This document shows, piece by piece, positions 45,497-56,667 of a stretch of 64,000 nt of DNA. Source of the stretch: Diphasiastrum complanatum. Lineage: Eukaryota; Streptophyta; Lycopodiopsida; Lycopodiales; Lycopodiaceae. The DNA lies in assembly GCA_029204225.1 (NCBI GenBank), contig CM055103.1, forward strand, positions 5,516,852-5,580,851, read 5' to 3'. Under the pieces are notes generated by a model. The model did no database searches. It was given only the letters and a program-made list of their open reading frames with translations, and was not told where the DNA came from. Numbering within the stretch: position 1 is the stretch's first letter; each line of letters opens with the position of its first letter. The translations under genes were made by a program, and so were the position numbers.

Positions 45497-46880
45497 TTAA
45501 ACAAATATTGTTATAAACAAGAATGTTCTAATTATAAAGTATCTAAAGAATAATACCTTCCATTCACATCCTCTTGCAAAGTCCCATTCTACGTTTGATA
45601 TTTTTTGTCCCTCTTTTGTTGCTTTTCGTAGTGTGCCATGCATCCTCTCTATAGTGCATTGCTTAGGCAATGGCTCAACATCATGTAAACTTGTGGCCAT
45701 GTGTCTACCTCTATTCAGTCGTTGGCGCTTTCTAGATAAGGCCCTCTCTTTTTTCTCTTCTTCATATAGGTCTAACCATTTATCCATAACTCCACAATTA
45801 TAAAGCATGAATGTAGAAATTTTTTCTCGTTGGAAGGGTGTCAACCTATGGACCTTTTCCATCCCTTGAGATTTTTCACTAGTTACCTCTTCGGCTTTCT
45901 CATCACGCCACAATAGTGGAGCAGATGGATGTAGTTGGTGCAAAATTTCAGTAACATAAAAGAGAGATTCATGTACTAACCATCCCTCTAACATGCTACC
46001 TTCAGGCCTTGCCTTTTGACGCACAAAATCTTTTAAGACTTTCATGTATCTTTCCATAAAGATCATCCACCTAAAAAGTCACAAATGGTTAAAAATAAGT
46101 GTTTTATTTAATGAGTTCATGTACAATTGATTTAGTTTAAATACACATGCAAAAAAAAAAATTATGCACTTATACCACTGGACCAGCAGTAGAAACTTCT
46201 TTAACCAAGTGCACCAATAAATGCACTTGCAAATCCATGATGGAAGTCAAAAAATATCTCTCAAACATGCACACAATCTGCACCATATGCTCATGTCTCT
46301 TGCGAAGATCCAGCTCACGGATTTCTTTTGAACACATTAATCTACAACATATTCAACCCATTTTATGTTTATTTGAGTTTCCAGTCAATAAATAATAAAT
46401 AAATAAATACACCAAGTACATATAATTATCTGACAATGATTGATAGTTTGTATATGGTCTCACAAATATCTTTTGACAAGCACCCACGAATTGACAATGG
46501 ATAGATGAATTGAATCATCTTTAGCTATCATGAGATTTGAGACCTTGCAACTTTCCATCCATTGTGAATGATGACCGTAGAGAATGGGCGAAACCAGTTG
46601 GTGTTCTAATGTCATGAATAATGGAGCGCACATGGTTAAGCTCCTCCTTAAAGAATGTCCAAGATACTTTTGCAACACGATCTTCACCATCCTTTATCCA
46701 ATATTCTTTTTTGGTGTTTGATTCTTTTACATCGTGCCTTGCAGCAATGCTATTTTTTTCACCAATCAAGTATTTCCAAATAGATTCACCCACATTTTTA
46801 AATATGTGCATGTGTAGGTTGATATTCCAAGGAACATTCTAGCCATCCTGCGAAACATCTTCAAAAATACAAGCAGGATA
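45497..46880 (-). pseudogene. CACTA (En/Spm) transposase, C-terminal half
   Basis: On the minus strand the frames give MHIFKNVGESIWKYL (about 46811), then FTMDGKLQGLKSHD, an intron-like gap, then EIRELDLRKRHEHMVQIVCM and LVHLVKEVSTAGPV (46330-46180). A second intron follows, then MIFMERYMKVLKDFVRQKAR and PEGSMLEGWLVHESL (46066 on). This order matches TNPD-type transposases of plant CACTA elements, including the DUF4218 region. The segment 46066-45497 is an open frame of 189 codons ending in a hydrophobic tail that probably reads past a lost splice site. A stop lies near 46834. No CACTA terminal repeats were identified nearby. Confidence 0.8.
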
Positions 46881-46973
46881 GGATTTAAACGTAGAACTTG
46901 CCCAACAAGTTTAGACTTTTACGGTATCCATACTGGCTTAAGTTATTTAGTTCTAAGTTTAAATTGTCATGGG

Positions 46974-48077
46974 CACTGCACATAGATATGTAATTTCAAG
47001 TTATGTAAAAGTTAGTCACAAAGGCCTATTGGGGGTTTGTCCCATGGCACCAGTGTGATTCAAAGTAAGTTAGTCTATGTGGCTTACTTGTCTCACAGTG
47101 CATTTCTGTAAGTGACCACCACTCCAAGTATAAATAGGAGTGGAAGAGTCCGTTTTCGGGAAGAACCTCATTCGCAATACATGCCTATCTTTCTCTCTGA
47201 AAAAAAAAATGACTCGTGCAATTCTATACCCGTGGAGCTAGAACCCATGGGGTACTCGCACAGAAGATGACTCGCATAGGAATATGACTCGTACATGACT
47301 CAGAAGGTGACAAACGAACTGTAAACGACTATGAACACTAATGAAAAACGTGTAGTAAAAATCAGTCGGAAACCCACTAAAAATGATTGAAAAAATGGCT
47401 AGAAACGGCTGAAATACAGATGACCACCACCTCTAAAATCTGGAAACAGTAGGAAAACCTTGAAAAAATAACCTAAAATTTTGTTGAAAAGATTTGAAAA
47501 TGTCAAAAAACAGCTGAAATATTGATGAAACACAACTCTAAAATGTTGATGAGCATATAAGTTGGAAAAACATACAGCTGTGTGCATGTGCATGATCAAC
47601 ACTGTGAAAATGATTACAACAATAAGTCCTATAGATGCAAAAAGGCTTTTCCAATAAAACAACCCAGAAAAGCATCAAAAGCTCTATCATGGATCTCGCA
47701 GCCAGCCACTTCTCCAGTGACTTCTACCTCTTCATCGGCTTACCCTACTAGAGAATGGAGGGCCTGGATTAACTTAACCTATTGCAAGATCAATACTGTA
47801 CAATACAATGTGAAGTAACACAGTACATGAAACCACACAAGGGAGAACACTCAAAGAGAAAGATAGGCATGTATTGCAAATGAGGTTCTTCCCGAAAATG
47901 GACTCTTCCACTCCTATTTCTACTTGGAGTGGTGGTCACTTACAAAAATGCACTGTGGGACAAGTAAGCCACATAGACTAACTTACTTTGAATCACATTG
48001 GTGCCAAGGGACAAACCCCCAATAGGCCTTTGTGACTAACTTTTACATAACTTGAATTTACATATCTATGTGCAGTG
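46974..48077. repeat. Inverted repeat, 227-bp arms, 650-bp spacer
   Basis: Arms 46974-47200 and 47851-48077 are reverse complements with 9 mismatches and no gaps by eye (about 96%). The left arm contains a TATAAATAGG box (47130-47139) that the right arm has as GAAATAGG. The spacer includes GACTCG(T/C)-type short repeats (47210-47310). The structure could be a foldback element or two inverted copies of a short LTR or TRIM. Confidence 0.9.
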
Positions 48078-50290
48078 ACCCTTTTTATACTGAGTTTCCA
48101 CCTTCACTTCCTTCAACACCCTAAAAAATCCAAAAACACCAAAAACCTTAAAAAATCCAAAAACCCTCTAAAATCCAAAAACACCAGCAACTCATACCCC
48201 AGTGCCCAATGGACCAACATACAGATCCTGAAATCCCAGATGATTATCTATACGAGGTAAGGTCCCGTACAGTTGAACAAATCAGACGTCATAGATTCTA
48301 CCGAATGTGGTCCCAACCCTACGAGCCATCCACAAACCCATTCGAAGGACAAGAACATGATGGAGTCGAGTCCTCGCGAGCCAAAACCCATGTTCATGGT
48401 GTTGAAACATCTCATGCCATAACCAACCTTAGTGGAGCCTCTACTACCCACAATGCTCATCATTAGAGATTCGGTTCTGAATCTCTTGTTCACAGAGGTC
48501 CTCAGGACATAGTACCTCAACCATACCTGCATCTCAAGCTATATCTTACAACATATGCTATCCATGATGGTAGATTTTAGTGTCACCAACCCTGTCTTGT
48601 TTTGACAAGGGCATGTCAGAGTAAGTCACATTACTCTACAATACAACTGAAATATTGCAACTATCAAGGTACATTATCAATGTTGATCAATGCAAGTTTT
48701 ATTCGAACAGTTCTCATTCTCTGTAACGTTTGCTTATTTCCTTGTTTCTCTTCACTATTTTGTGTAGCCTAGTTTCTGGGCATTTGGACTTTACACCATG
48801 TAGTTTGTGCATGATTTGTCAAAATCATTTATTCATGATTAGTTGCTCATGTAGTGTCATCGTGAAACCTCGAGGTGCCTCTAAAGTTCCCCCCCTATTT
48901 GCATGAGGAATAGCTACTGCACAAGGGTCTTCTATAGAGCATCTCTAGAACACATTTTCATTCATCTATCCATCTTCAGATTCCCTTGTACAGCAGTTTA
49001 GGATTTTTGAGACATATGAAAAATCCATGTCAACTTAGAGTTGATTCCTGCATCATTGTCATATTATTCTTTGAGTCAACTACAGCAAGATCGAAACAAA
49101 TTTAGTTAAAATTTGTTCAATCTTTAGTCCAGTCGCATGTTCAACTAGTTTCAACTACGTGTTCCACACGTCGATCAAATCCTGAGCATGAACAGTCACC
49201 AACAACAACATCCCCACCAACAGATTTTTTTTGGGGGGGGAGACAGTGGATCTGCTTGGATCCACTAGAGCAGTTACGCTACTAGCAACAACACCAGCAA
49301 GATCGATAGCCAAGGTCACAAACCCAAAGTCGACAACGACAAGGCTAAGAAGACAAATGGGCAATCCAAAGCGACTCGATCAAAAGAAGTATCCCAGTCA
49401 CGATGAAGATCCTTCAAAAAAAAGAAACACAAGCATTGGAAAATTAGTCTCCTTCTTCAACCAACCCCTTGCCATACTTTTGCGCCCATTCTCATGCCTA
49501 TCGTCCACACCATCTACTGTTGTCACCACCACCCTTCCTTCCATCTGTTTGTTTATCATCAGTAAACTGTTCTTCTGAGAAATTCCTAGTTTTTGATAGT
49601 CTTACCGAAGCAGCTGATAGATCACTGCAAGTGTCTTGCGGAGACCAACTACCACCTATATTGGTTGTTCAGCCGAAAAAGACCTACAAAAGCAGACGAA
49701 GCAGCTAGAAGAAATAAAAAGAAAGATCCAGGAAGCTGAGGAGGAAAGGACAAAACTTAAGCAACAGATGAGTCAGATCGGTCTTGATCAAAAGAAACTC
49801 TTTGGAGTAATGATAGTTGAATCCCCTCTTATGAAGCCCAAAGAGATCCAAAAGTAATGGATCAAAAGAAAGAGCTGCAGAAAAAGAAAGATGAAGACAA
49901 CCGTGAACCTGCAAATAAAGCAAGCTCCTCACCCAGCAAGTGGTGCAACACATTAGGGGTGGGATGATGTTGGCTGATTCTGACGAATCCCCTAGATACT
50001 CGGACAGAGCAACTCAAGAGCACCTCTCACCTTAGACCGAGGAGGTCTCTGAGAAGACGAGACGAATGAAGACTGAGAGCCGAGTATGAGAGCCGAGAAA
50101 TACTAGTTAGTAATAACAAGCCATAATTGTGTAAGCCTCATAGTGAATCCCGAAAGATGGAATGACCATGTAGAAACTAGTATTTCTAGGCAAATGTAAT
50201 AAATGCAAGTAGACCCCTCTTAAAGAAAGTAGAGCGAGCCACCTTTTGATGGTGACCTCTAGTGGAGAGCAATATTCCACTTGTAATTTG
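48078..50290. other. No recognised gene
   Basis: Contains AAAATCCAAAAACACC repeats (48120-48185) and a short plus-strand frame starting MDQHTDPEIPDDYLYEVRSR (48209-48466), which might be a gag-like start but shows no motif. Frames at 49231-49578 and 49636-49857 (Lys/Glu-rich, coiled-coil-like) are also unassigned. Confidence 0.4.
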
Positions 50291-50453
50291 TGAAATGTGA
50301 AAATTCCACTAGGATGCCACCTAAGGAGCTCTCTTGCTTATTTAAGAGACTCCCTCTTTGTGAAGAAGAGCTTTTTGCATTGTATGTTTACGTGTTGCCT
50401 TGCTTTTAGTTTGTCTGGGCATCTTATTGACTTGATTTGTGTCCTTTTCAAGC

Positions 50454-50495
50454 CAACTTCTTCCTCCATCAAGCCAACTTCTTCCTCCATTTCCT
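50454..50495 (+). repeat. 21-bp tandem duplication
   Basis: CAAGCCAACTTCTTCCTCCAT occurs twice in a row just upstream of the LINE remnant. Confidence 0.9.
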
Positions 50496-50499
50496 TTCA

Positions 50500-51610
50500 G
50501 GTAATGCGATCTTATCTTTTTTCTATAATTAGTGGTATCAAATAAGGATGTCCCCTCTCCCTCTTACTTTTCCCTATTGCCACCAACTCCCTTGTTACTC
50601 TTGGCTCCTCACCTTCTTTCAAACCTTTCATATTTCACAACATCCCTATGGGACCTCAATTGCATTTAGAAGTCCATGATTTATCTATCTCTCTTTTGAT
50701 TGTTGAAGTTTTTCTCTTTTGCTCATTCTCACTGCCATGGTAAGATGTTCAATACTTGGGAATTCCTCTTGGTAAACGTGATCAATTTAAACCCCAAGCT
50801 TCAATGTTAGGATCTCTCTTTCCGCGCTCACATCATTGTTCTTAAATATATCATCTTTTCTTATTCACCCATTTTCTTTTTATCCAATCCTCCATTCTAA
50901 CTTCACCTCCCTCCAAACATTGGCCTCTGTTAATGGCAACTATTTTTTCTCTAGTTTTCTCTTCTCCTAGCCTTTCTAGCCCCCTTACTTGAATTAGCTT
51001 CACTCGATTACTTTATCTTACTTCTAAATCCCAACAACCTCTTTTTGATGTGATCTATCATGTTCTCCTTGCCATGAGGGACCTAACAAATTGGAAAATA
51101 GAACTTCTCAAAATCTCTCTCTCAAATACTCCCCGGTGTCATATCATGGACCCTCTACTTTGTCTCACTTCATACTACTCTTAAATTGAACATATTATCT
51201 CATGCCTATACCTGTTGTGACTAGGGTAAGCTTTTGATGACCTCAATTGAGCTTTGTGATTCCAAATTGTATATTAAGACCCATGAATAATCTAGCAAAA
51301 TCTCCTATTCGTCAATTACTCTGCCACCAAAGAACTCAGCTTCACCTTTTGTTTGTTTAACACCAAGTTGCTCCTTAGTGACTCTCCTTCAAAACGGAAA
51401 GCAAGGTTTTGCCTCCTTCATTTGATCAGACTTTCCAAATCCAGAGTCTTTCACGTCAAAGCCAATTATAAAGGCAATCCCTTTCACATTTTTAATACTT
51501 GCTATCTTCCTCTTTGAGATGTTGTTTGTGAACTTTTTTTAGCTATATTTCATTTCAAGCTTAACAACTTTGGTTTTCTAGAACTTTTTCCTCTTGCTAT
51601 TTGATTTGAT
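50500..51610 (+). pseudogene. LINE (non-LTR) reverse transcriptase remnant
   Basis: FSIISGIK*GCPLSPLLFPIA (about 50517-50580) matches the LINE RT motif G.RQGCPLSPLLF, with the Gln codon changed to a TAA stop. Further on QYLGIPLGKRDQF (near 50750) matches the post-RT motif YLG.PLG. The F.DD box is lost between them. The rest to about 51600 gives scattered frames compatible with the C-terminal region. The 5' end and ORF1 are missing, as is usual for truncated LINE copies. Confidence 0.75.
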
Positions 51611-51615
51611 TTTTC

Positions 51616-51697
51616 GAGATACTAATGTTAACAAATTCTAGCAATGCCATAGAGTTGAGATACTAATGTTAACATATTCTAGCAATGCCATAGAGTT
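51616..51697 (+). repeat. 41-bp tandem duplication
   Basis: GAGATACTAATGTTAACA(A/T)A repeats with a 41-bp period (51616 and 51657), one mismatch in the first half. Confidence 0.9.
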
Positions 51698-51828
51698 AAG
51701 ACTATGGTATATTTGGTTACACAGAAATAATAGAGAAATGGGGAGAAATGATATTTTCATTTCTCCTCTGTTGAAACATAAAAGACACTAACAAGCCTTT
51801 TTCTCTTTGAGCTGAATTCCTAGGTTAA

Positions 51829-51829
<1 letters not shown>

Positions 51830-51871
<42 letters not shown>
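51830..51871. repeat. (TA)n microsatellite
   Basis: Uninterrupted AT dinucleotide run of about 42 bp. Confidence 0.95.
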
Positions 51872-51875
<4 letters not shown>

Positions 51876-54369
51876 AAATACTTCATTTCTTATCTAATAT
51901 GAAATGATTTAATAAATGTAATGAGACAATCCAAAACTTTAATTGCTGCTCAATAAACCATTAAACTCAATTCTAAAAAAAATTTATACCCATAGGGATT
52001 GTTTACAATTGATACAGATTCTTAAACATGATCAATTTAATCTATGACAAAGAACATTACTTCAGATTTTACTACGTTAAGTTCATTTGAAATGAAATTG
52101 AAATTTGCACTGAACCTTTACATAAGGGAACAGTGTTTATTGGTGTTTTCACACAAAGGGGTTAGATACTTTTCTTTTTTCCTCCTCCCCACAATACGAG
52201 GAGTTGAAGACAAAGCCATGATGAAAAAAAATTTTAGGTCGGCTAAATTTAAATTTGAATAATGTGAAAAGGAATCTCATCAAGTGGGGGCCATGGTCCC
52301 AACATTTACAAAGGGAAGTCACCGAGGCAACTGCAATAACCCCATGTTAGCATTATTTTTTACCACTGAGGTCTCACCTTGTGTAAAGGAGGTGGAGGCC
52401 ACTTGAAATAGTCTTTAACTATTGGAAGAAGAGTATATGGGCGCTCTCACACTTAGCCCATTCAAAAGAAAACAGCTTAAAATGCAACACAATCAGAATT
52501 TCAAAATGATGTGAGCAATAAATATCATGGTAGTAGTGACAAACTTCATGCAAAAAGAGATTGTGTACAGATTCTTAACCATTCATTGTATACACACCTC
52601 TTTATGTAAATTGCTATGGAAGATGTTATTGTACAGAAAAAAATTAGCAAAATAGTAATTGTCTGCAGATCCTTAACCATTGTATGCACCTCTTTATGTA
52701 GTCTGGTGTGCAAGAAATGATTTTACTGCAAGACCTTAGCATTATAACAAGGAAACCAACAAAGAGGAATTTTACCATGCTTTAAAATGCAAATCCCTTG
52801 TAATATCATAATTCAACAACTATTGAAAGAAGAATTTATATTATCCCTATTGCTCAGTTCTATCCAAATTAAAGTAAAAATCAAGAAATCAACATTCACT
52901 AAATGAATGTTCAACCACATTAACCTCCACTGCCTTGACTAACACAGGGAAGGGCTGGTATAAAGGTCAAATAGTTTCTGCAGCTGATTTACTTGCAATA
53001 TGGTGTTGCTCATGCCACATTGCTCGGCCAGCTGCATTTCAGCAATTTATACATGTACTTGTTCCCAGTAGCTTAAAGACAAAAGCTTCAAAAAGGTAAG
53101 TTAAAGCAATGTTTGATTGATGAAAGAAGGCAACTCACATATACAGCTTCAGATCAGTGATAACCTTTCACAATCTTCGACTTGGACTCATGGAAACCAA
53201 GGATTGTCAGTCTTAAACATATACCCGTCAAGAAGTGATTACACAGAAGGCATGATTTGCACTTCATACCCATAACTAAAGGCCAGCATCTATACTGCTG
53301 ATAGTATCTAATTGTACAACATGACAGACCTTTCCATGTTTCAAACATTGAATTCAATCGTTAGAGAACTGGATTCTTATAATGCATAATCGCCCCGCAT
53401 CATGGAATGCTTTTGGAACTGATGAGCAATGATCAAACTTGCCTTGTGTCCTTTTGTGACAAAAGGAATCATTCTGAGAATTGGCAAAATTTGAACGCTA
53501 CAGCCGACTAGAATATGGAAATGAAAACGAAAACCTTAACATGAGGCATAAAACTACTTAAAAATATCCCACCTTATGGATAACCTACGCATATGTAAAA
53601 TAGTGATGTTTGAGATGCCAGTGCTGTATGATTTTTTTTAAAGGCTGTTGCATAACACTCAGAAAGAACTGGGTTCAAGAAACTCTCACTAAAAACAAAC
53701 AGTCTTGATAACCAGGCTTCATATGATCAAATAAGTGAAATTTGAATTTGAGATCAATGCTCACAAATTTGTGCAATAGTGCAGCAGAGGCAGCTTCAAC
53801 AATATCCAACATCAAGACAGCAAATGCGTGTCTTCAGATAGAAACTGTGGTAAAGTGACTGATGATGCAAACCTTGAAACATCAAATACCAAGTGCCATG
53901 AAAGAATAATGCCCAATTAATAGTAGATGTACACTCAAAATTCTTAGGACTACACCTAAGATACTGAGATAGGACATAAATTTGAAAATGTAGTCCAGTG
54001 TGCATAATCCAGTAATTGCTACCTGAACCAATCCACCAACCAACCAACATGGCTGATCAAATGTTGCTCCTGGGGAAAGAGTAGGCTTATTGCTTGGCTC
54101 CACAAACACCATTGTTTGAGTTGTCATGGAGGTGATGTCCTCCATGGTTTTCCATAGCCTTGATGTCTAGAAGCATTTGGATCAAAACATTGGGCTCAAT
54201 ACCGAGGTTTTCAAAAAATCTCCATATTGATGACAATGTTCCACCATAACAACCATAATTCCTTCAGCTAGCTCTCCCAATTCTGTATGCTTTGTGTGCT
54301 GCTTCTGTGTTGTTGGGAATTTGAAAGAATCCATGGCTTTTAGGAGGGAAATTGTGGGTTTCTGATAGG
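51872..54369. other. 3' flank of the LRX gene, no other gene recognised
   Basis: AT-rich, with a repeated phrase (CAGATTCTTAACCATT... near 52570 and CAGATCCTTAACCATTGTATG near 52667, each followed by CACCTCTTTATGTA). It should contain the LRX 3' untranslated region, but I cannot place its end. No transposon signature was seen. Confidence 0.5.
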
Positions 54370-56667
54370 CTAGTAGTAAGGAATAGGGGGTGGAGGGCTT
54401 GGTGATGGGGGAGAGGAATCTGGAGGTGATGCAGGTGGGTGTTCACATGGGACAGGAGATGGAGGAGGAGGTGGTGGGCGTGATGGTGAAGGGTAGCTAA
54501 GTGGAGGGGGTGGAGAGGGGGAGGGTGGTGGTGGTGATGTATAGCGTAGGGGAGGGGGTGGAGAGGGTGGTGGTGGTGAAGGATAGCGGAGGGGAGGGGG
54601 TGGAGAGGGGGATGGGGGAGGAGGAGACTGTGAGGGGGGAGGTGGTGGTGGTGGTGGATGGGCTGGAGGGGGAGGGGAAGGAGGTGGTGGGGACTGGTGT
54701 TCACAAGGGGGTGGAGGAGGAGGTGGAGGTGGTGGTGGCTGACATGGGTGAGGTGGAGGTGGTGAGGGAGGAGGGGGTGAGGAATAGTAAGGCGGAGGTG
54801 GAGAGGCTGGTGGTGGAGGGGGTGAGGAATAGTAAGGCGGAGGTGGAGAGGCTGGTCGTGGAGGGGGTGAGGAATAGTAAGGTGGAGGTGGAGAGGGTGG
54901 TGGTGGTGGAGAGGATGGTGGTGGAGGGGAAGAAGGTGGGGGAGAAGGCGGGGGAGGAGGTGAGGGAGGTGGTGGAGGGGAATGCGGTGGTGGGGGATAC
55001 AGTGGCGGAGGTGGATGAGATGGGGGAGGCGGCGGTGGAGGAGGTGGGTGGTATTCACAAGGAGGGTAAGTCACAGGTGGAGGTGGAGATGGGGGAGGTG
55101 GAGGTGGAGGTGGCGGTGGAGGGGAAGGTGGTGCTGGAGGAGGTGGTGATGGCGATGGAGGTGGTGGTGAGGGAGGTGGTGGCGATGGAGGAGGTGGTGG
55201 CGATGGAGGAGGTGGTGATGGTGGTGGGGGTGAGGGTGAGGGTGAGGGTGGAGGTGGTGATGGTGGTGGTGGTGATGGAGGAGGTGGTGATGGTGGTGGA
55301 GGTGAGGGCGGAGGTGGTGATGGAGGAGGTGGTGATGGGGGCGGTGGTGATGGATGTGGTGGTGGCGGTGGAGAGCGAGGTGGTGGTGGAGGTGAGGGTG
55401 ATGGAGGAGGTGGAGATGGAGATGGAGGAGGAGGAGGCGATGGGGGTGGTGGGGATGGAGATGGAGGAGGAGGTGGGTGAGATGGAGGTGGTGGAGATGG
55501 GGGTGGTGGTGGTGGGGGAGAGAAAGAATGCGGGGGGATGACAGGAGTGGGAAAGCAAGTAGGACCTTCCGACAGAAACTCGCTGCATTGCCCAGGAGAT
55601 CGTTGCAATGGCTCATTCGGCAAGCAATTTCCTCGATCATCAAACACAATCCCTCTCGATGGCAGCCTGAGACAATCCGGACTCTCTCCCGTGAAGAAAT
55701 TATTAGCAAGAGTGAGATTTTGCAGCTTCGGAAGATCGCAAACGCTCGCAGAAATTGATCCACTCAAAAGATTATTTGCAAGATCCAGCTGCTCCAGGCT
55801 CGTTAGATTAGAGATTCCATCGGGAAGCGTCCCTCCGAACTCGTTGAAGCTCAAATCCAAAACTGTAAGCTGATTTAGCGATCCAATATGTGGAGGAATA
55901 CATCCAGTAAACGTGTTGCCAAGCAAGATGATCTCATTTAAGGTCTTGGACATGTTGGAGATGGAGTCAGGAATGCTGCCCTGGAACTGATTGTTAGCCA
56001 GGACTGCTACAGAAACGGGCGAGCTGCCAAGATTGATCGGGATCTCGCATTGGAATTTGTTGCTGTTCACAAATATGGCATCCAGCTGCTTTTGGAACAA
56101 AGCAGGAGGAAGACTCCCTCGAAAGTGGTTGAATCTGAGGTCGAGGTAGGCAAGACTGGGAAGCTCCAACACAACAGTGGGGAACTGGCCGCTGAATCTG
56201 TTGTTACTTAGATCTAGCTCGAAGAGGAGAGTCAGATTCTTGAAAGATGAAGGGATCTTGCCTCTGAAGAAGTTGGTGTTGATGTGGAAGAGCGCGAGGT
56301 ATGTGAGGAGGCCAAGCTCGTGGGGAAGTGTTCCCGAAAGATGAGCGTGGTTGAGATCAATGCCGCTGACCACCTGCTCGTTATCGTCTGTGTCGTTTGG
56401 AGGAGGCGAGCAGAAGACGCCAGTGTAGTTGCACACGTTTGGCCCGATCCATGTTGCGGTGATGTGATTCGGATCACTGGTGATGGCGCGCTTCCACGCT
56501 TGCAGAGCTACAAAGGCATCTCGCAGACTCGCATTTTTCTCCGGAGGCAGCGATCCCTGCGCGAGCTGCCTCTTCCAGCTGCCCACTCCATCGCCGAGAT
56601 CACCACTGACTGAGCAGATCAAAAACAAACCGCAAACAGAAACCAACAATGAATGAAATGCATGCAT
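54370..56667 (-). CDS. Leucine-rich-repeat extensin (LRX), single exon
   Basis: A chimeric cell-wall protein of plants; family members bind RALF peptides and pectin and help control wall expansion. I start at MHAFHSLLVSVCGLFLICSV (56667), which gives a clean signal peptide of about 22 residues; the frame is open 32 codons further upstream. After an N-terminal segment (SLRDAFVALQAWKRAITSDP) come about ten LRRs (for example LFELDLSNNRFSGQFP, LTVLDLSFNEFGGTLP). A Cys-rich hinge follows (DDRGNCLPNEPLQRSPGQC). From about residue 390 to the end is the extensin domain: Ser-Pro(3-8) repeats with three PPPPYYSSPPP units on a 45-bp period (54781-54915). It ends PPPIPYY. About 765 residues, one exon, no stops: apparently functional. 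The sparse Tyr and very long SPPPP tract are closer to pollen/reproductive-type LRX than to the root-hair type, but that is inference. Confidence 0.93.
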   Translation of the reverse strand: MHAFHSLLVSVCGLFLICSVSGDLGDGVGSWKRQLAQGSLPPEKNASLRDAFVALQAWKRAITSDPNHITATWIGPNVCNYTGVFCSPPPNDTDDNEQVVSGIDLNHAHLSGTLPHELGLLTYLALFHINTNFFRGKIPSSFKNLTLLFELDLSNNRFSGQFPTVVLELPSLAYLDLRFNHFRGSLPPALFQKQLDAIFVNSNKFQCEIPINLGSSPVSVAVLANNQFQGSIPDSISNMSKTLNEIILLGNTFTGCIPPHIGSLNQLTVLDLSFNEFGGTLPDGISNLTSLEQLDLANNLLSGSISASVCDLPKLQNLTLANNFFTGESPDCLRLPSRGIVFDDRGNCLPNEPLQRSPGQCSEFLSEGPTCFPTPVIPPHSFSPPPPPPPSPPPPSHPPPPPSPSPPPPSPPPPPSPSPPPPSPSPPPPPRSPPPPPHPSPPPPSPPPPSPPPPSPPPPSPPPPSPPPPSPPPPSPSPSPPPPSPPPPSPPPPPSPPPPSPPPPSPSPPPPAPPSPPPPPPPPPPPSPPPPVTYPPCEYHPPPPPPPPPSHPPPPLYPPPPHSPPPPPSPPPPPSPPPSSPPPPSSPPPPPSPPPPYYSSPPPRPASPPPPYYSSPPPPPASPPPPYYSSPPPPSPPPPHPCQPPPPPPPPPPPCEHQSPPPPSPPPPAHPPPPPPPPSQSPPPPSPSPPPPLRYPSPPPPSPPPPLRYTSPPPPSPSPPPPLSYPSPSRPPPPPPSPVPCEHPPASPPDSSPPSPSPPPPIPYY
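54781..54915 (-). repeat. 45-bp coding tandem repeat in the extensin domain
   Basis: Three units of 15 codons encoding the PYYSSPPP cross-link-type motif, with few differences. Confidence 0.9.

Noticed and set aside
45497-45560. Hydrophobic C-terminus (RYFIIRTFLFITIFV) as a membrane anchor
   Set aside because: It begins right where CACTA similarity ends and most likely is intron or 3' flank read through.
54501-55541. 346-codon plus-strand frame rich in Val, Glu and Met
   Set aside because: It is the exact antisense of the LRX extensin repeat; its composition follows from the CCACCT/GGAGG repeat and it has no independent motif.
55055-55763. Minus-strand frames of His/Leu or Thr/Ser repeats
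   Set aside because: Alternative frames of the same extensin repeat. The Pro/Ser frame has the signal peptide, LRRs and a proper end.
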